Assembly: GCA_021819605.1 (NCBI GenBank)
Contig: JAKAQT010000107.1
Location: 1 to 5,017, forward strand
DNA length: 5,017 nt
Source of the DNA: Thermoplasmata archaeon
GTDB lineage: Archaea; Thermoplasmatota; Thermoplasmata; Thermoplasmatales; Thermoplasmataceae
Direction of reading: 5' to 3'
Shown: one piece after another, positions 1-5,017 of the stretch
Position numbering within the stretch: position 1 is the first letter of the stretch
Layout: every line of letters begins with the position of its first letter
Notes under the pieces: generated by a model
The model's database searches: none
What the model was told of the DNA's origin: nothing
Seen by the model: the letters and a program-made list of their open reading frames with translations, nothing else
Position numbers and translations under genes: made by a program

Positions 1-813
1 TTCCGATCTTGTTTCAATGAGCTTTCTGTGGTCCTTATTGTTCTTCTCGATGAACTCACGGTTTTTGCGGCCTATGTCAAAACCGCTTGCCCAGAGGAAA
101 GCATTTGCAACCACTCCGCCAACGAGTATGCTGTCCACTGTGCCATCCCTGAGGAAATTGCTGCTTACCTGTATGCTGTCGTCTATCTTTGCTCCGGCAA
201 GTATGGCAATTTTGGGTCTTTCCTTGCTGTCCCTGAACCTGTCGATCATTGAGACTTCCCGTTCAATGAGCCTCCCGGCAAGGTTAGGCTTCAGCCGGCG
301 AAAACCCACAAGGGAGGTCTGGGCTCTGTGTATTGCAGGAAATGCATCGATGACAAAGTAATCGAATAGGTCCACAAGGTTCCTCACTATGTGGGTGGAT
401 TCCACAGCATCGATATCTCCAGCATCTATGTCTACCTCCTCACTGTAGAACCTGGTATTCTCCAGCATGATGATGTCACCTGGCTCCATTTTCCTTATCC
501 TGTTCCTGACTTCCTTCCCGAAGAGGGAATCGATGAATTCCACCGGCCTGCCAAGGATCCGCTCAAGCTTTTCAGCGTGCCTGTTGAGGGATGTGAAGTC
601 GTTCTTCCCGGGACGGCTCTGGTGGGCAACAAGGACCACCATTGATTCGGAAAGGTCCCTGAGCGTGTCCAGGTGGGATTCGAACCTGGCGGAACTCATT
701 ATGTTGCCGTCAATTGGATTTATTGGTGAATTGACGTCGAGCCTCAGGTAAATATGCCTGCCCCTGAGATCGAAGCTATCCAGCGTGAAAAAATTACCTG
801 CATATCTGGGCAT
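1..813 (-). CDS. pgk: Phosphoglycerate kinase, N-terminal 271 residues (C-terminus beyond left edge)
   Basis: Catalyses the reversible transfer of phosphate between 1,3-bisphosphoglycerate and ADP to give 3-phosphoglycerate and ATP in the cytosol (glycolysis and gluconeogenesis). Translating the minus strand from the ATG at 813-811 gives 271 uninterrupted codons to base 1. The family's substrate-binding residues are all visible: D26 and N28 in RLDVNSP, R43, H64 and R67 in AHQSRPG, R121 in LENTRF, and R163 in DAFPAIHRAQTS. The nucleotide-domain lysine is K209 in LAGAK, followed by the glycine-rich VGGVVANAF at about 231-239. HQSRPG in place of the bacterial HLGRP is typical of archaeal enzymes. 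Archaeal PGKs run to roughly 400-415 residues, so about one third is missing at the edge. No Shine-Dalgarno precedes the ATG, but a TATA box lies 27 bases upstream, so the mRNA is probably leaderless. Divergent from the nucleotidyltransferase at 1013. Identification is secure; the sequence shows no frameshift. Confidence 0.95.
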   Translation of the reverse strand, partial: MPRYAGNFFTLDSFDLRGRHIYLRLDVNSPINPIDGNIMSSARFESHLDTLRDLSESMVVLVAHQSRPGKNDFTSLNRHAEKLERILGRPVEFIDSLFGKEVRNRIRKMEPGDIIMLENTRFYSEEVDIDAGDIDAVESTHIVRNLVDLFDYFVIDAFPAIHRAQTSLVGFRRLKPNLAGRLIEREVSMIDRFRDSKERPKIAILAGAKIDDSIQVSSNFLRDGTVDSILVGGVVANAFLWASGFDIGRKNREFIEKNNKDHRKLIETRSE

Positions 814-836
814 TTGTTGGTAATCGTTTCCCCAAC

Positions 837-843
837 ATATATT
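837..843 (-). promoter_or_regulatory. TATA box for pgk (leaderless-type spacing)
   Basis: On the minus strand this reads AATATAT, preceded by purine-rich GGAAACG, which resembles an archaeal BRE plus TATA element. Its centre is about 27 bases upstream of the pgk ATG (813), so transcription should begin at or within a base or two of the start codon. The lack of any ribosome binding site fits a leaderless mRNA. This is inferred from spacing and composition only. Confidence 0.6.
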
Positions 844-903
844 CGTTTCCTTCAAGCATGAAATACAGGTTGCCGTGCAGCTGAAGCCACCGGCCGCATT
901 CCA

Positions 904-943
904 TGGATAAAATCTCGAGTGATGCAGGCTTTGCTGGATAAAA
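904..943. repeat. Direct repeat pair TGGATAAAA in the divergent pgk / nucleotidyltransferase gap
   Basis: Two perfect 9-base copies, TGGATAAAA at 904-912 and 935-943, are spaced 31 bases apart, about three helical turns. A CCATGG palindrome overlaps the start of the first copy (901-906) and another lies just after the second (944-949). On the minus strand each copy reads TTTTATCCA, nearly the same as the TATA box of the synthase gene (TTTTTATCC at 2948-2940). They may be additional minus-strand TATA boxes giving pgk a longer leader, or binding sites for a regulator. The function is unknown. Nothing else was recognised in the 814-1012 gap apart from the pgk TATA box. Confidence 0.35.
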
Positions 944-1012
944 CCATGGTGCAGCGGGTGGGACCCGGCGTACGAGAATAGTTAAGAGAGGATGATATAA
1001 CCACTTGATCAC

Positions 1013-1756
1013 ATGAAAGCACTTATCACTGCTGCAGGAAGAGGCGTTAGATCCGGCCTGGACGGAAAACTCCGAAAGGAGATGCTCCCCGTATACGATA
1101 TGAGGGATGGGCGGCTTGTGCTGCGCCCCATGCTTGACGTGATCATCACCCGTTTCCACAGCATGGGCATAGATGACATTGCAGTGGTTCTGGAACCGTC
1201 TGATGACCAGACGCATTCATACATTTCGCGTGAATTTCCGGAAGTGATGGTACTGCATCAGGAAAAGCAGAAGGGGTTCGGGGATGCTGTCCTTGCCGGA
1301 ATGGAGTTCATTGATGATGAGAGGTTTGCCCTTAATGCCGGGGATGGAATACTCCTGGACGAGAAAACTCAGTCCGACTGCATCAGGCAGAAAACAACGG
1401 GCAATATCCTGACCGTGAGGAGGGTGAAGAACCCCGAGAACTACGGAACTGCCAGGATAGATCGTGAGGGATCGCAGCTTGTTGTCAGGGAGGTTGTGGA
1501 AAAATCTGCGAATCCTCCCTCTGATTACGCCCTCTGCGCATTCTACATACTTGAACCGGGCATATTCACTCACCTGGCTGGCGATGTGTCAGAGAACGTG
1601 GAGCTGACTCCTGCCATCAACAGCATGATCAGGGAAGGGACGCCAACCTTTGCCAAGGTTGTGAAGCATGATGACTGGGTCAGCGTCGGAAGAGTTGACG
1701 ACTATGTAAGAGTTCTCTCCGAGACCCTGGGAAGAAGCCGCGGCAATGTCAATTGA
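1013..1756 (+). CDS. Sugar-1-phosphate nucleotidyltransferase, probable UTP--glucose-1-phosphate uridylyltransferase
   Basis: A 247-residue cytosolic enzyme of the GT-A/NTP_transferase fold. It should condense a sugar 1-phosphate with an NTP to give an NDP-sugar and pyrophosphate. The visible family pattern is AAGRGVR (residues 7-13, the usual GxGTR phosphate loop), K22 and MLPV (24-27), KGFGDAV (87-93), the metal-binding GD at 110-111, PENYGTA (141-147), VVEKS (161-165) and VELTPAIN (196-203). The C-terminal WVSVGRVDDY (222-231) matches the usual WxDVGTPxxY but has Ser224 where the second metal-binding Asp is expected. The length, under 250 residues, suits a minimal catalytic domain without a left-handed beta-helix acyltransferase. 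UDP-glucose as product is inferred from the convergent UDP-sulfoquinovose synthase, which uses UDP-glucose; thymidylyl- or guanylyltransferase activity cannot be excluded from sequence. The ATG at 1013 is the only plausible start, because an in-frame TAA lies at 998-1000. No good Shine-Dalgarno is seen; GATATAA at 994-1000 is too close to be a normal TATA box for this start. Its last 8 bases overlap the 3' end of the synthase gene. Confidence 0.82.
   Translation: MKALITAAGRGVRSGLDGKLRKEMLPVYDMRDGRLVLRPMLDVIITRFHSMGIDDIAVVLEPSDDQTHSYISREFPEVMVLHQEKQKGFGDAVLAGMEFIDDERFALNAGDGILLDEKTQSDCIRQKTTGNILTVRRVKNPENYGTARIDREGSQLVVREVVEKSANPPSDYALCAFYILEPGIFTHLAGDVSENVELTPAINSMIREGTPTFAKVVKHDDWVSVGRVDDYVRVLSETLGRSRGNVN
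1749..1756. other. Palindrome TCAATTGA holding the stop codons of two convergent genes
   Basis: The perfect 8-base palindrome TCAATTGA contains the TGA of the nucleotidyltransferase (1754-1756, plus) and the TGA of the sulfoquinovose synthase (1751-1749, minus). The two reading frames therefore overlap tail to tail by exactly 8 bases. No T-rich archaeal terminator is visible on either side. Confidence 0.9.
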
Positions 1757-2918
1757 TGCCGCTTGCCTTCCAGTCCGTATGAGGGCTTATGACGTCGCTG
1801 AGCGCTTCGATGCGCGGCCTGTGGGCTGCAAGATCCTCCAGCATTATTGAAATCTCGGTTTTCAGTTCCCTTGAGTGCCTGTAGCCCATTTGTGCCAGCT
1901 TCTTATGTTCCGGATTGTAATAATGCTCTTCGGCCTCAACCCGGGGATTCGGCACGTTCCTGATAACTGCCTCCTTTCCGGTGTCATGCTCGAAGACATC
2001 CTTCACCATCTGGGCCAGCTGCATGACAGAATAATGCTCGTCAAACTGGTTGAACACCCTGTATTCCCCCTCTGCAGGAGGCTTTGATATTGAAAGGTCA
2101 AGGCAGGAAATGCTGTCTTCCAGCGACAGGAAGCCTCTCGTTTGCCCTCCCTTGCCGTATGGAGTTATGGGCAGCCCGGCCACCGCCTGAGCACAGAACC
2201 TGTTCAGGGCTGTTCCCCAGACCTCGTCAATGTCAAACCTTGTGCGCAGTCCTGTCCTGTTGATTTCAGGGGTCCTTGTGCCATATACCACGCCCTGCAT
2301 CACATCTGTGATTCCCAGGCGCCATACCCTGTTTGCAAACATCAGGTTGTTGGAATCGTGCACCTTGGTCCAGTGGTACCAGGAACCGGCCTGCTTGGGA
2401 AATGGCATGTAGTCTTTCCTTCCGTTGTACTGGACTTCGAAGAATCCCTCCGGGATGTCTATGTTGGGTGTTCCGTATTCGCCCATTGTCCCAAGTTTCA
2501 GTATGTGTGCATGGGGCACAACATCCTTTATGGCATATATGAGGTTCAGGGTGCTGACTATGTTCTTCACCATGGTCTGCGTTGCCTGCCTGAGGCCTAT
2601 CATGGAATAAGGTGCGGACCTCTGCTCAGCAAGATGCACAACAACGTCAGGCTTTTCCTTCTTCACTGCGTCGATAACCACGGACGGGTTTGCAACGTCC
2701 CCCCTGTAGAAGTTGATTCTTGCGCCGGTTTTCTCACGGACAGCGGATATCCTCTTCTGCATGGTTGAGATTGGAATCACCGAATCAGAATTGACCTCCC
2801 TGACCCGTCTCCTGGTGAAGAAGTTGTCAATTCCCGAGACCTCGTTTCCCTTCTCTATCTCCCTGAGGGCGAGGGGCCAGCCGATGTAACCGTCAATTCC
2901 CAGTATCATTACCTTCAT
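1749..2918 (-). CDS. agl3: UDP-sulfoquinovose synthase (Agl3/SQD1/SqdB family)
   Basis: An extended short-chain dehydrogenase/epimerase-type enzyme of 389 residues, close to the mature length of the family. It converts UDP-glucose plus sulfite, with bound NAD, to UDP-sulfoquinovose, the donor for sulfolipid in plants and bacteria and for sulfonated N-glycans in Sulfolobus. Visible features are the NAD-binding GIDGYIG (7-13), the acidic D31 at the end of the second strand, GDV at 73-75 and HLAEQRSAPYS (95-105). The catalytic Thr144 lies in LGTMGEYG, with Tyr181 and Lys185 in WYHWTKVHDS; these sit within one residue of the Arabidopsis SQD1 T145/Y182/K186 numbering. The family-specific GTALNRFC, YGKGGQTRG, RVFNQF and NPRVEAEEHYYN are also present. 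The ATG at 2918 is preferred because GIDGYIG then falls at residue 7 and a TATA box lies 27 bases upstream. A start at 3008 would add 30 residues with a Cys-rich segment unlike the family. It is convergent with the nucleotidyltransferase, overlapping by 8 bases. Family membership is very secure; the glycan that receives the sulfosugar is unknown. Confidence 0.95.
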   Translation of the reverse strand: MKVMILGIDGYIGWPLALREIEKGNEVSGIDNFFTRRRVREVNSDSVIPISTMQKRISAVREKTGARINFYRGDVANPSVVIDAVKKEKPDVVVHLAEQRSAPYSMIGLRQATQTMVKNIVSTLNLIYAIKDVVPHAHILKLGTMGEYGTPNIDIPEGFFEVQYNGRKDYMPFPKQAGSWYHWTKVHDSNNLMFANRVWRLGITDVMQGVVYGTRTPEINRTGLRTRFDIDEVWGTALNRFCAQAVAGLPITPYGKGGQTRGFLSLEDSISCLDLSISKPPAEGEYRVFNQFDEHYSVMQLAQMVKDVFEHDTGKEAVIRNVPNPRVEAEEHYYNPEHKKLAQMGYRHSRELKTEISIMLEDLAAHRPRIEALSDVISPHTDWKASGIN

Positions 2919-2939
2919 ATGCAGCCATAGTGGAAATGC

Positions 2940-2949
2940 GGATAAAAAT
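2940..2949 (-). promoter_or_regulatory. TATA box for the UDP-sulfoquinovose synthase gene
   Basis: On the minus strand this reads ATTTTTATCC, preceded by CAAAC-type BRE-like sequence. The centre is 26-27 bases upstream of the ATG at 2918 and no Shine-Dalgarno intervenes. This predicts a leaderless transcript starting at the ATG and supports 2918 over the upstream start at 3008. Confidence 0.6.
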
Positions 2950-2969
2950 GTTTGACACCCATGAAAATT

Positions 2970-2990
2970 GCAGCAGGAAACACATGCTGC
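2970..2990. repeat. Inverted repeat GCAGCA-N9-TGCTGC between divergent genes
   Basis: Perfect 6-base arms at 2970-2975 and 2985-2990 are separated by nine bases. The repeat lies between the synthase TATA box and the MarC gene start, where a regulator could act on either promoter. Two TTGACA hexamers (2952-2957, 2992-2997) lie 40 bases apart around it. A short inverted repeat of this size can arise by chance, so the operator role is only a suggestion. Confidence 0.3.
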
Positions 2991-3024
2991 CTTGACAGTG
3001 ACTGCCATGTATCACTAAGTTAAT

Positions 3025-3672
3025 GTGCTTCTCATTATAACTCCCACATTGAGTTCACCGGTACTTGATTTCGTGAGCATATTCGTGAGGCTGTTCGTGG
3101 TCATTGATCCTTTCGGATCACTGGTACTCTTCGTGGCCATGACAGGCACAACTGATACGAAAACCAGGCACACCATAACGAATGATGCTGTGGTCTACGG
3201 CGGCCTCATCCTGCTTTTCTTCGCCATCCTGGGATCATACATCCTGAGCTTCTTCGGCATCTCCATTGAGGCTCTGGAGATAGCCGGAGGGCTGATATTG
3301 CTCATTATGGGTATTGAGATGGTGAGGGAGGGAGACAGGCCGAAATCAATGGGTGGAGGACAGGTACAGGAGGATATCGGGATCGTTCCATTTGCCACAC
3401 CATTCATAGCCGGCCCAGGTGCAATATCCTTGGTCATCATACTCATGAAGGGGGCAGTTTTCACCAATCCGCTTAATGACCTATTCACCATTGTGTCGCT
3501 TGCGCTGGTGATGTTCATAATTTACGTATTCTTCACGTTCTCGTCCAGGATAACAAGGGTCCTTGGTGACAAGGTCCTCAAGGCCCTGACAAGGATATTT
3601 GGATTGCTGGTGGCGGGCTTTGCAATACAGTACTTCATAAATGCCATAATTGCCCTTGGCGTCATACACTGA
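3025..3672 (+). CDS. MarC-family integral membrane protein
   Basis: A predicted cytoplasmic-membrane protein of up to 215 residues with about six hydrophobic segments. The family signatures are IDPFG near the N-terminus (27-31) and VPFATPFIAGPGAIS (121-135), a match to the MarC consensus in which PxAxPxIAGPGAI repeats the first-half motif. The EALEIAGGLILLIMGIEM segment (82-99) is also typical. The biochemical role of MarC proteins is not settled; the name came from the E. coli multiple-antibiotic-resistance locus, but a resistance function has not held up. The start is uncertain. GTG at 3025 gives the longest frame with no ribosome binding site; TTG at 3049 would place DPFG near residue 20 and also fits family length, and GTG at 3073 looks too short. 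It is divergent from the sulfoquinovose synthase and convergent with the TauE-like gene, with a 21-base gap. Confidence 0.9.
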   Translation: MLLIITPTLSSPVLDFVSIFVRLFVVIDPFGSLVLFVAMTGTTDTKTRHTITNDAVVYGGLILLFFAILGSYILSFFGISIEALEIAGGLILLIMGIEMVREGDRPKSMGGGQVQEDIGIVPFATPFIAGPGAISLVIILMKGAVFTNPLNDLFTIVSLALVMFIIYVFFTFSSRITRVLGDKVLKALTRIFGLLVAGFAIQYFINAIIALGVIH

Positions 3673-3693
3673 TGGATGGTAGCTCCAGCAGCC

Positions 3694-4482
3694 TCAGATT
3701 GCTGAGAGGTTCTGTATTGCCATATATATGCCAACCACCACAATTATCACTGCGAATATTTTCCTCAGGAGGGTCTTGTTCATTCCTGATGAAATCCTTG
3801 CCCCTGCCATGCCTCCGAATATGCCTCCCACCACATATAGAACCGCAATGGGTATGATTATCTGCCCTGCTATTCCGTACCTTATGGCGGTGACCATCCC
3901 GAATGTGCCAACAGCCAGGAGGGAAGTGCCCACTGCCCTGTTCATGTTAAGGTTGGAGGAATAAAGAATAGATGGTACAATAAGGAAACCGCCGCCTATG
4001 CCGAAAAACCCTGATGCAAAGCCCGCCAGAACGCCGAAAGAACTCACCTTTGCATCGCTGCTCTTCTCCACCTTGGTCTGGCCGGCAACGTCCTCATTGG
4101 ACTTCCTGCACTTTGTCAGGAATATGTACAGGCCTATTCCCATCATCATGAACGAGAACAGGAAAAGCAGAAGATCGCCCTTGGTCAGCAGCCCCAGAGT
4201 GGTGCCTATGAGTACGCCGATAACACCCAGGGCTGAGAAGACCAGCCCCACCCTGAGATTTATGTTGTGCCTCCTCCAGTGGCTTATGGAATTGATATAA
4301 GCATTTATTCCAACAGCAAGTGCAGTTGTGCCTATGACCGCATGGGGATCATTTATGCCCACAAAATAGAGAAGCAACGGTATTGCCAGGATTGATCCCC
4401 CGCCGCCAATGAGCCCAAGCGAGAAACCCACCAGCACTCCGGAAATCACGGAATACAGGTACTGAATCAATGTTATTATCAT
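3694..4482 (-). CDS. TauE/SafE-family membrane transporter (sulfite/organosulfonate exporter family)
   Basis: A 262-residue integral membrane protein of the TauE/SafE (formerly DUF81) family, which exports or moves small anions such as sulfite, sulfoacetate and related compounds. It is built as an internal duplication. The first half has GLIGGGGSILAIP (23-35) and GTTALAVG (51-58); the second half repeats these as GFFGIGGGFLIVP (158-170) and GTSLLAVG (185-192). The halves are joined by a polar, charged linker at about 124-146. Roughly eight hydrophobic segments are visible, and the length is normal for the family. The ATG at 4482 is fixed by a strong GGAGG six bases upstream and by an in-frame stop just before (4518-4516). 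Having a Shine-Dalgarno and a leader, it differs from the apparently leaderless genes nearby. Its substrate is not shown by sequence; proximity to a sulfite-consuming UDP-sulfoquinovose synthase makes sulfite a reasonable guess. Convergent with the MarC gene. Confidence 0.9.
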   Translation of the reverse strand: MIITLIQYLYSVISGVLVGFSLGLIGGGGSILAIPLLLYFVGINDPHAVIGTTALAVGINAYINSISHWRRHNINLRVGLVFSALGVIGVLIGTTLGLLTKGDLLLFLFSFMMMGIGLYIFLTKCRKSNEDVAGQTKVEKSSDAKVSSFGVLAGFASGFFGIGGGFLIVPSILYSSNLNMNRAVGTSLLAVGTFGMVTAIRYGIAGQIIIPIAVLYVVGGIFGGMAGARISSGMNKTLLRKIFAVIIVVVGIYMAIQNLSAI

Positions 4483-4486
4483 GCTG

Positions 4487-4493
4487 AACCTCC
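4487..4493 (-). promoter_or_regulatory. Shine-Dalgarno site of the TauE-like gene
   Basis: On the minus strand this reads GGAGGTT, with the GGAGG core ending six bases before the ATG at 4482. It matches the archaeal 16S rRNA 3' end and is the only strong ribosome binding site in the window. It implies that this gene's mRNA has a leader. Confidence 0.8.
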
Positions 4494-4596
4494 AGGCTGG
4501 AATATGCTGATAAGCTTACCCGGCGAGCTCTGGTTGCAAGGAGATCCATTATCATGATTGTCCATAATATTTCATCTGTATGAAAATTACTCACCT

Positions 4597-4608
4597 ATAT
4601 TTAAATAT
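4597..4608. promoter_or_regulatory. Palindromic TATA element ATATTTAAATAT upstream of the TauE-like gene
   Basis: A perfect 12-base palindrome in the most AT-rich part of the gap and a good archaeal TATA box in either direction. Read on the minus strand it would place a start site near 4575, giving the TauE-like mRNA a leader of about 90 bases. A second TATA-like stretch, GTTTTATC on the minus strand, lies at 4623-4616. Read on the plus strand it points toward about 4630, where no convincing gene begins. Confidence 0.5.
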
Positions 4609-4639
4609 GTTCCCTGATAAAACTGATGATTTAAACTGT

Positions 4640-4671
4640 AAAAATTCGGGACGATGCAGATGCCGGAAAAA
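4640..4671 (-). terminator. Possible T-rich terminator region downstream of the beta-CASP gene
   Basis: On the minus strand two T5 runs follow the stop codon of the beta-CASP gene, at 4671-4667 and 4644-4640, about 50 and 75 bases downstream. Archaeal RNA polymerase often terminates at short T runs without a hairpin. The runs also sit just before the promoter of the next minus-strand gene, which fits separate transcription units. The evidence is weak because T5 runs are common in AT-rich gaps. Confidence 0.35.
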
Positions 4672-4717
4672 TTGAGGCGGACACCTGCCGGTGGAATGTG
4701 GCTGGACTATGCTGCCT

Positions 4718-5017
4718 TCATTCGATGGTGAATTCCTTCCCGTTGAAGGGGAGGATCACTTCGAATTCAGAGAGATCGTCCAGTAGCTTCTCCCTGCTTT
4801 CCCCATGGCAGAGGATTATCTTCTCGGGGCTCACTGCCTTGGCAAATGAGATAAGATCATCATGGCCGGCGTGAGCGGACAGATCGAAGAATTCCACCTG
4901 CATGCTTGGCCTCAGCGGTACGCCCGCAATGTTTATTGTCCCTGTCTCAACAAGACTCCTTCCATTTGTGCCCTCCACCTGGTACCCCGTCAGGAATATT
5001 GCGCTCTTATCATCATC
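4718..5017 (-). CDS. Beta-CASP metallo-beta-lactamase-fold RNase, C-terminal 99 residues (N-terminus beyond right edge)
   Basis: The C-terminal end of a beta-CASP family nuclease, the fold of RNase J and the CPSF73-like mRNA 3'-end processing factors, acting on RNA in the cytosol. The frame is open from base 5017 with no start needed inside the window. It reads IFLTGYQVEGTNGRS, the usual strand before the last metal-binding motifs. LSAHAGHDD, with the motif B histidine, follows, and then EKIILCHGE, with the motif C histidine, and a short beta-rich tail ends at the TGA at 4718. The catalytic HxHxDH motif and motif A lie off the window. The absence of a KH domain cannot be judged because that would be N-terminal. 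It most resembles the shorter archaeal YSH1-like enzymes of roughly 400-420 residues, but exo- versus endonuclease activity cannot be told from this piece. An internal GTG at 4978 is not the true start because conserved residues precede it. Confidence 0.88.
   Translation of the reverse strand, partial: DDDKSAIFLTGYQVEGTNGRSLVETGTINIAGVPLRPSMQVEFFDLSAHAGHDDLISFAKAVSPEKIILCHGESREKLLDDLSEFEVILPFNGKEFTIE

Noticed and set aside
794..1216. A 140-codon minus-strand open frame across the pgk/nucleotidyltransferase gap
   Set aside because: It overlaps the start of pgk and about 200 bases of the nucleotidyltransferase in other frames, and its translation shows no family features.
2142..2768. A 208-codon plus-strand open frame inside the synthase gene
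   Set aside because: It lies fully antisense to the strongly conserved UDP-sulfoquinovose synthase; it is rich in Cys, His and Pro in the manner of an antisense shadow and has no recognisable domain.
2919..3008. A 30-residue N-terminal extension of the synthase
   Set aside because: The extension is Cys-rich with no family match, would contain the TATA box, and is not needed because the NAD-binding motif sits correctly after the ATG at 2918.
3693..3706. Hairpin CTCAG-ATTG-CTGAG at the MarC/TauE convergent junction as a terminator
   Set aside because: The stem is only five base pairs, it lies within the end of the TauE-like coding region, and no T run follows on either strand.
4349..4594. An 81-codon minus-strand frame with GTG at 4594
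   Set aside because: More than half overlaps the TauE-like gene out of frame, and the sequence has no domain or ribosome binding site.
4654..4731. A 25-codon plus-strand ORF starting MQMPEKLRR
   Set aside because: It overlaps the 3' end of the beta-CASP gene, has no clear ribosome binding site or correctly spaced TATA box, and is short enough to be chance.
1..5017. tRNA, rRNA, CRISPR, insertion sequence, defence system or riboswitch
   Set aside because: I looked through both strands by eye and found no cloverleaf, repeat-spacer array, transposase, terminal inverted repeats or known aptamer pattern; the DNA is densely filled with housekeeping-type genes.

Overview
The window looks like ordinary chromosome from an archaeon, most likely a member of the Thermoplasmata or a close relative. 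The archaeal signs are an archaeal-type phosphoglycerate kinase, an archaeal/SQD1-type UDP-sulfoquinovose synthase and a beta-CASP RNA nuclease tail. AT-rich TATA-like boxes also sit about 27 bases upstream of two start codons that lack a ribosome binding site, the pattern of leaderless archaeal transcripts. Arginine is often AGG and isoleucine often ATA. The lineage is an inference from these traits; no rRNA or tRNA gene is present to confirm it.

Layout, left to right. (1) 1-813, minus strand: the N-terminal two thirds of phosphoglycerate kinase, cut by the left edge. (2) 814-1012: a divergent promoter gap with a TATA box for pgk and a pair of TGGATAAAA repeats. (3) 1013-1756, plus strand: a sugar-1-phosphate nucleotidyltransferase, probably making UDP-glucose. 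(4) 1749-2918, minus strand: a UDP-sulfoquinovose synthase (Agl3/SQD1/SqdB family), convergent with the previous gene; both stop codons lie in one 8-base palindrome. (5) 2919-3024: a divergent gap with the synthase TATA box and a short inverted repeat. (6) 3025-3672, plus strand: a MarC-family membrane protein. (7) 3694-4482, minus strand: a TauE/SafE-family anion (sulfite-type) transporter with a strong Shine-Dalgarno site. (8) 4483-4717: an AT-rich promoter and terminator gap with a 12-base TATA palindrome. (9) 4718-5017, minus strand: the C-terminal 99 residues of a beta-CASP metallo-beta-lactamase RNase, cut by the right edge.

The coherent biology is sulfosugar synthesis. The nucleotidyltransferase can supply UDP-glucose, and the synthase joins UDP-glucose with sulfite to make UDP-sulfoquinovose, the donor for sulfonated glycans or glycolipids. 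A TauE/SafE transporter less than 0.8 kb from the synthase start could handle sulfite or a related organosulfonate. That last link is inference from family and proximity: the genes are not in one operon, and MarC lies between them on the other strand. I see no mobile element, CRISPR array, RNA gene or defence system, and nothing that clearly amounts to an undescribed system.
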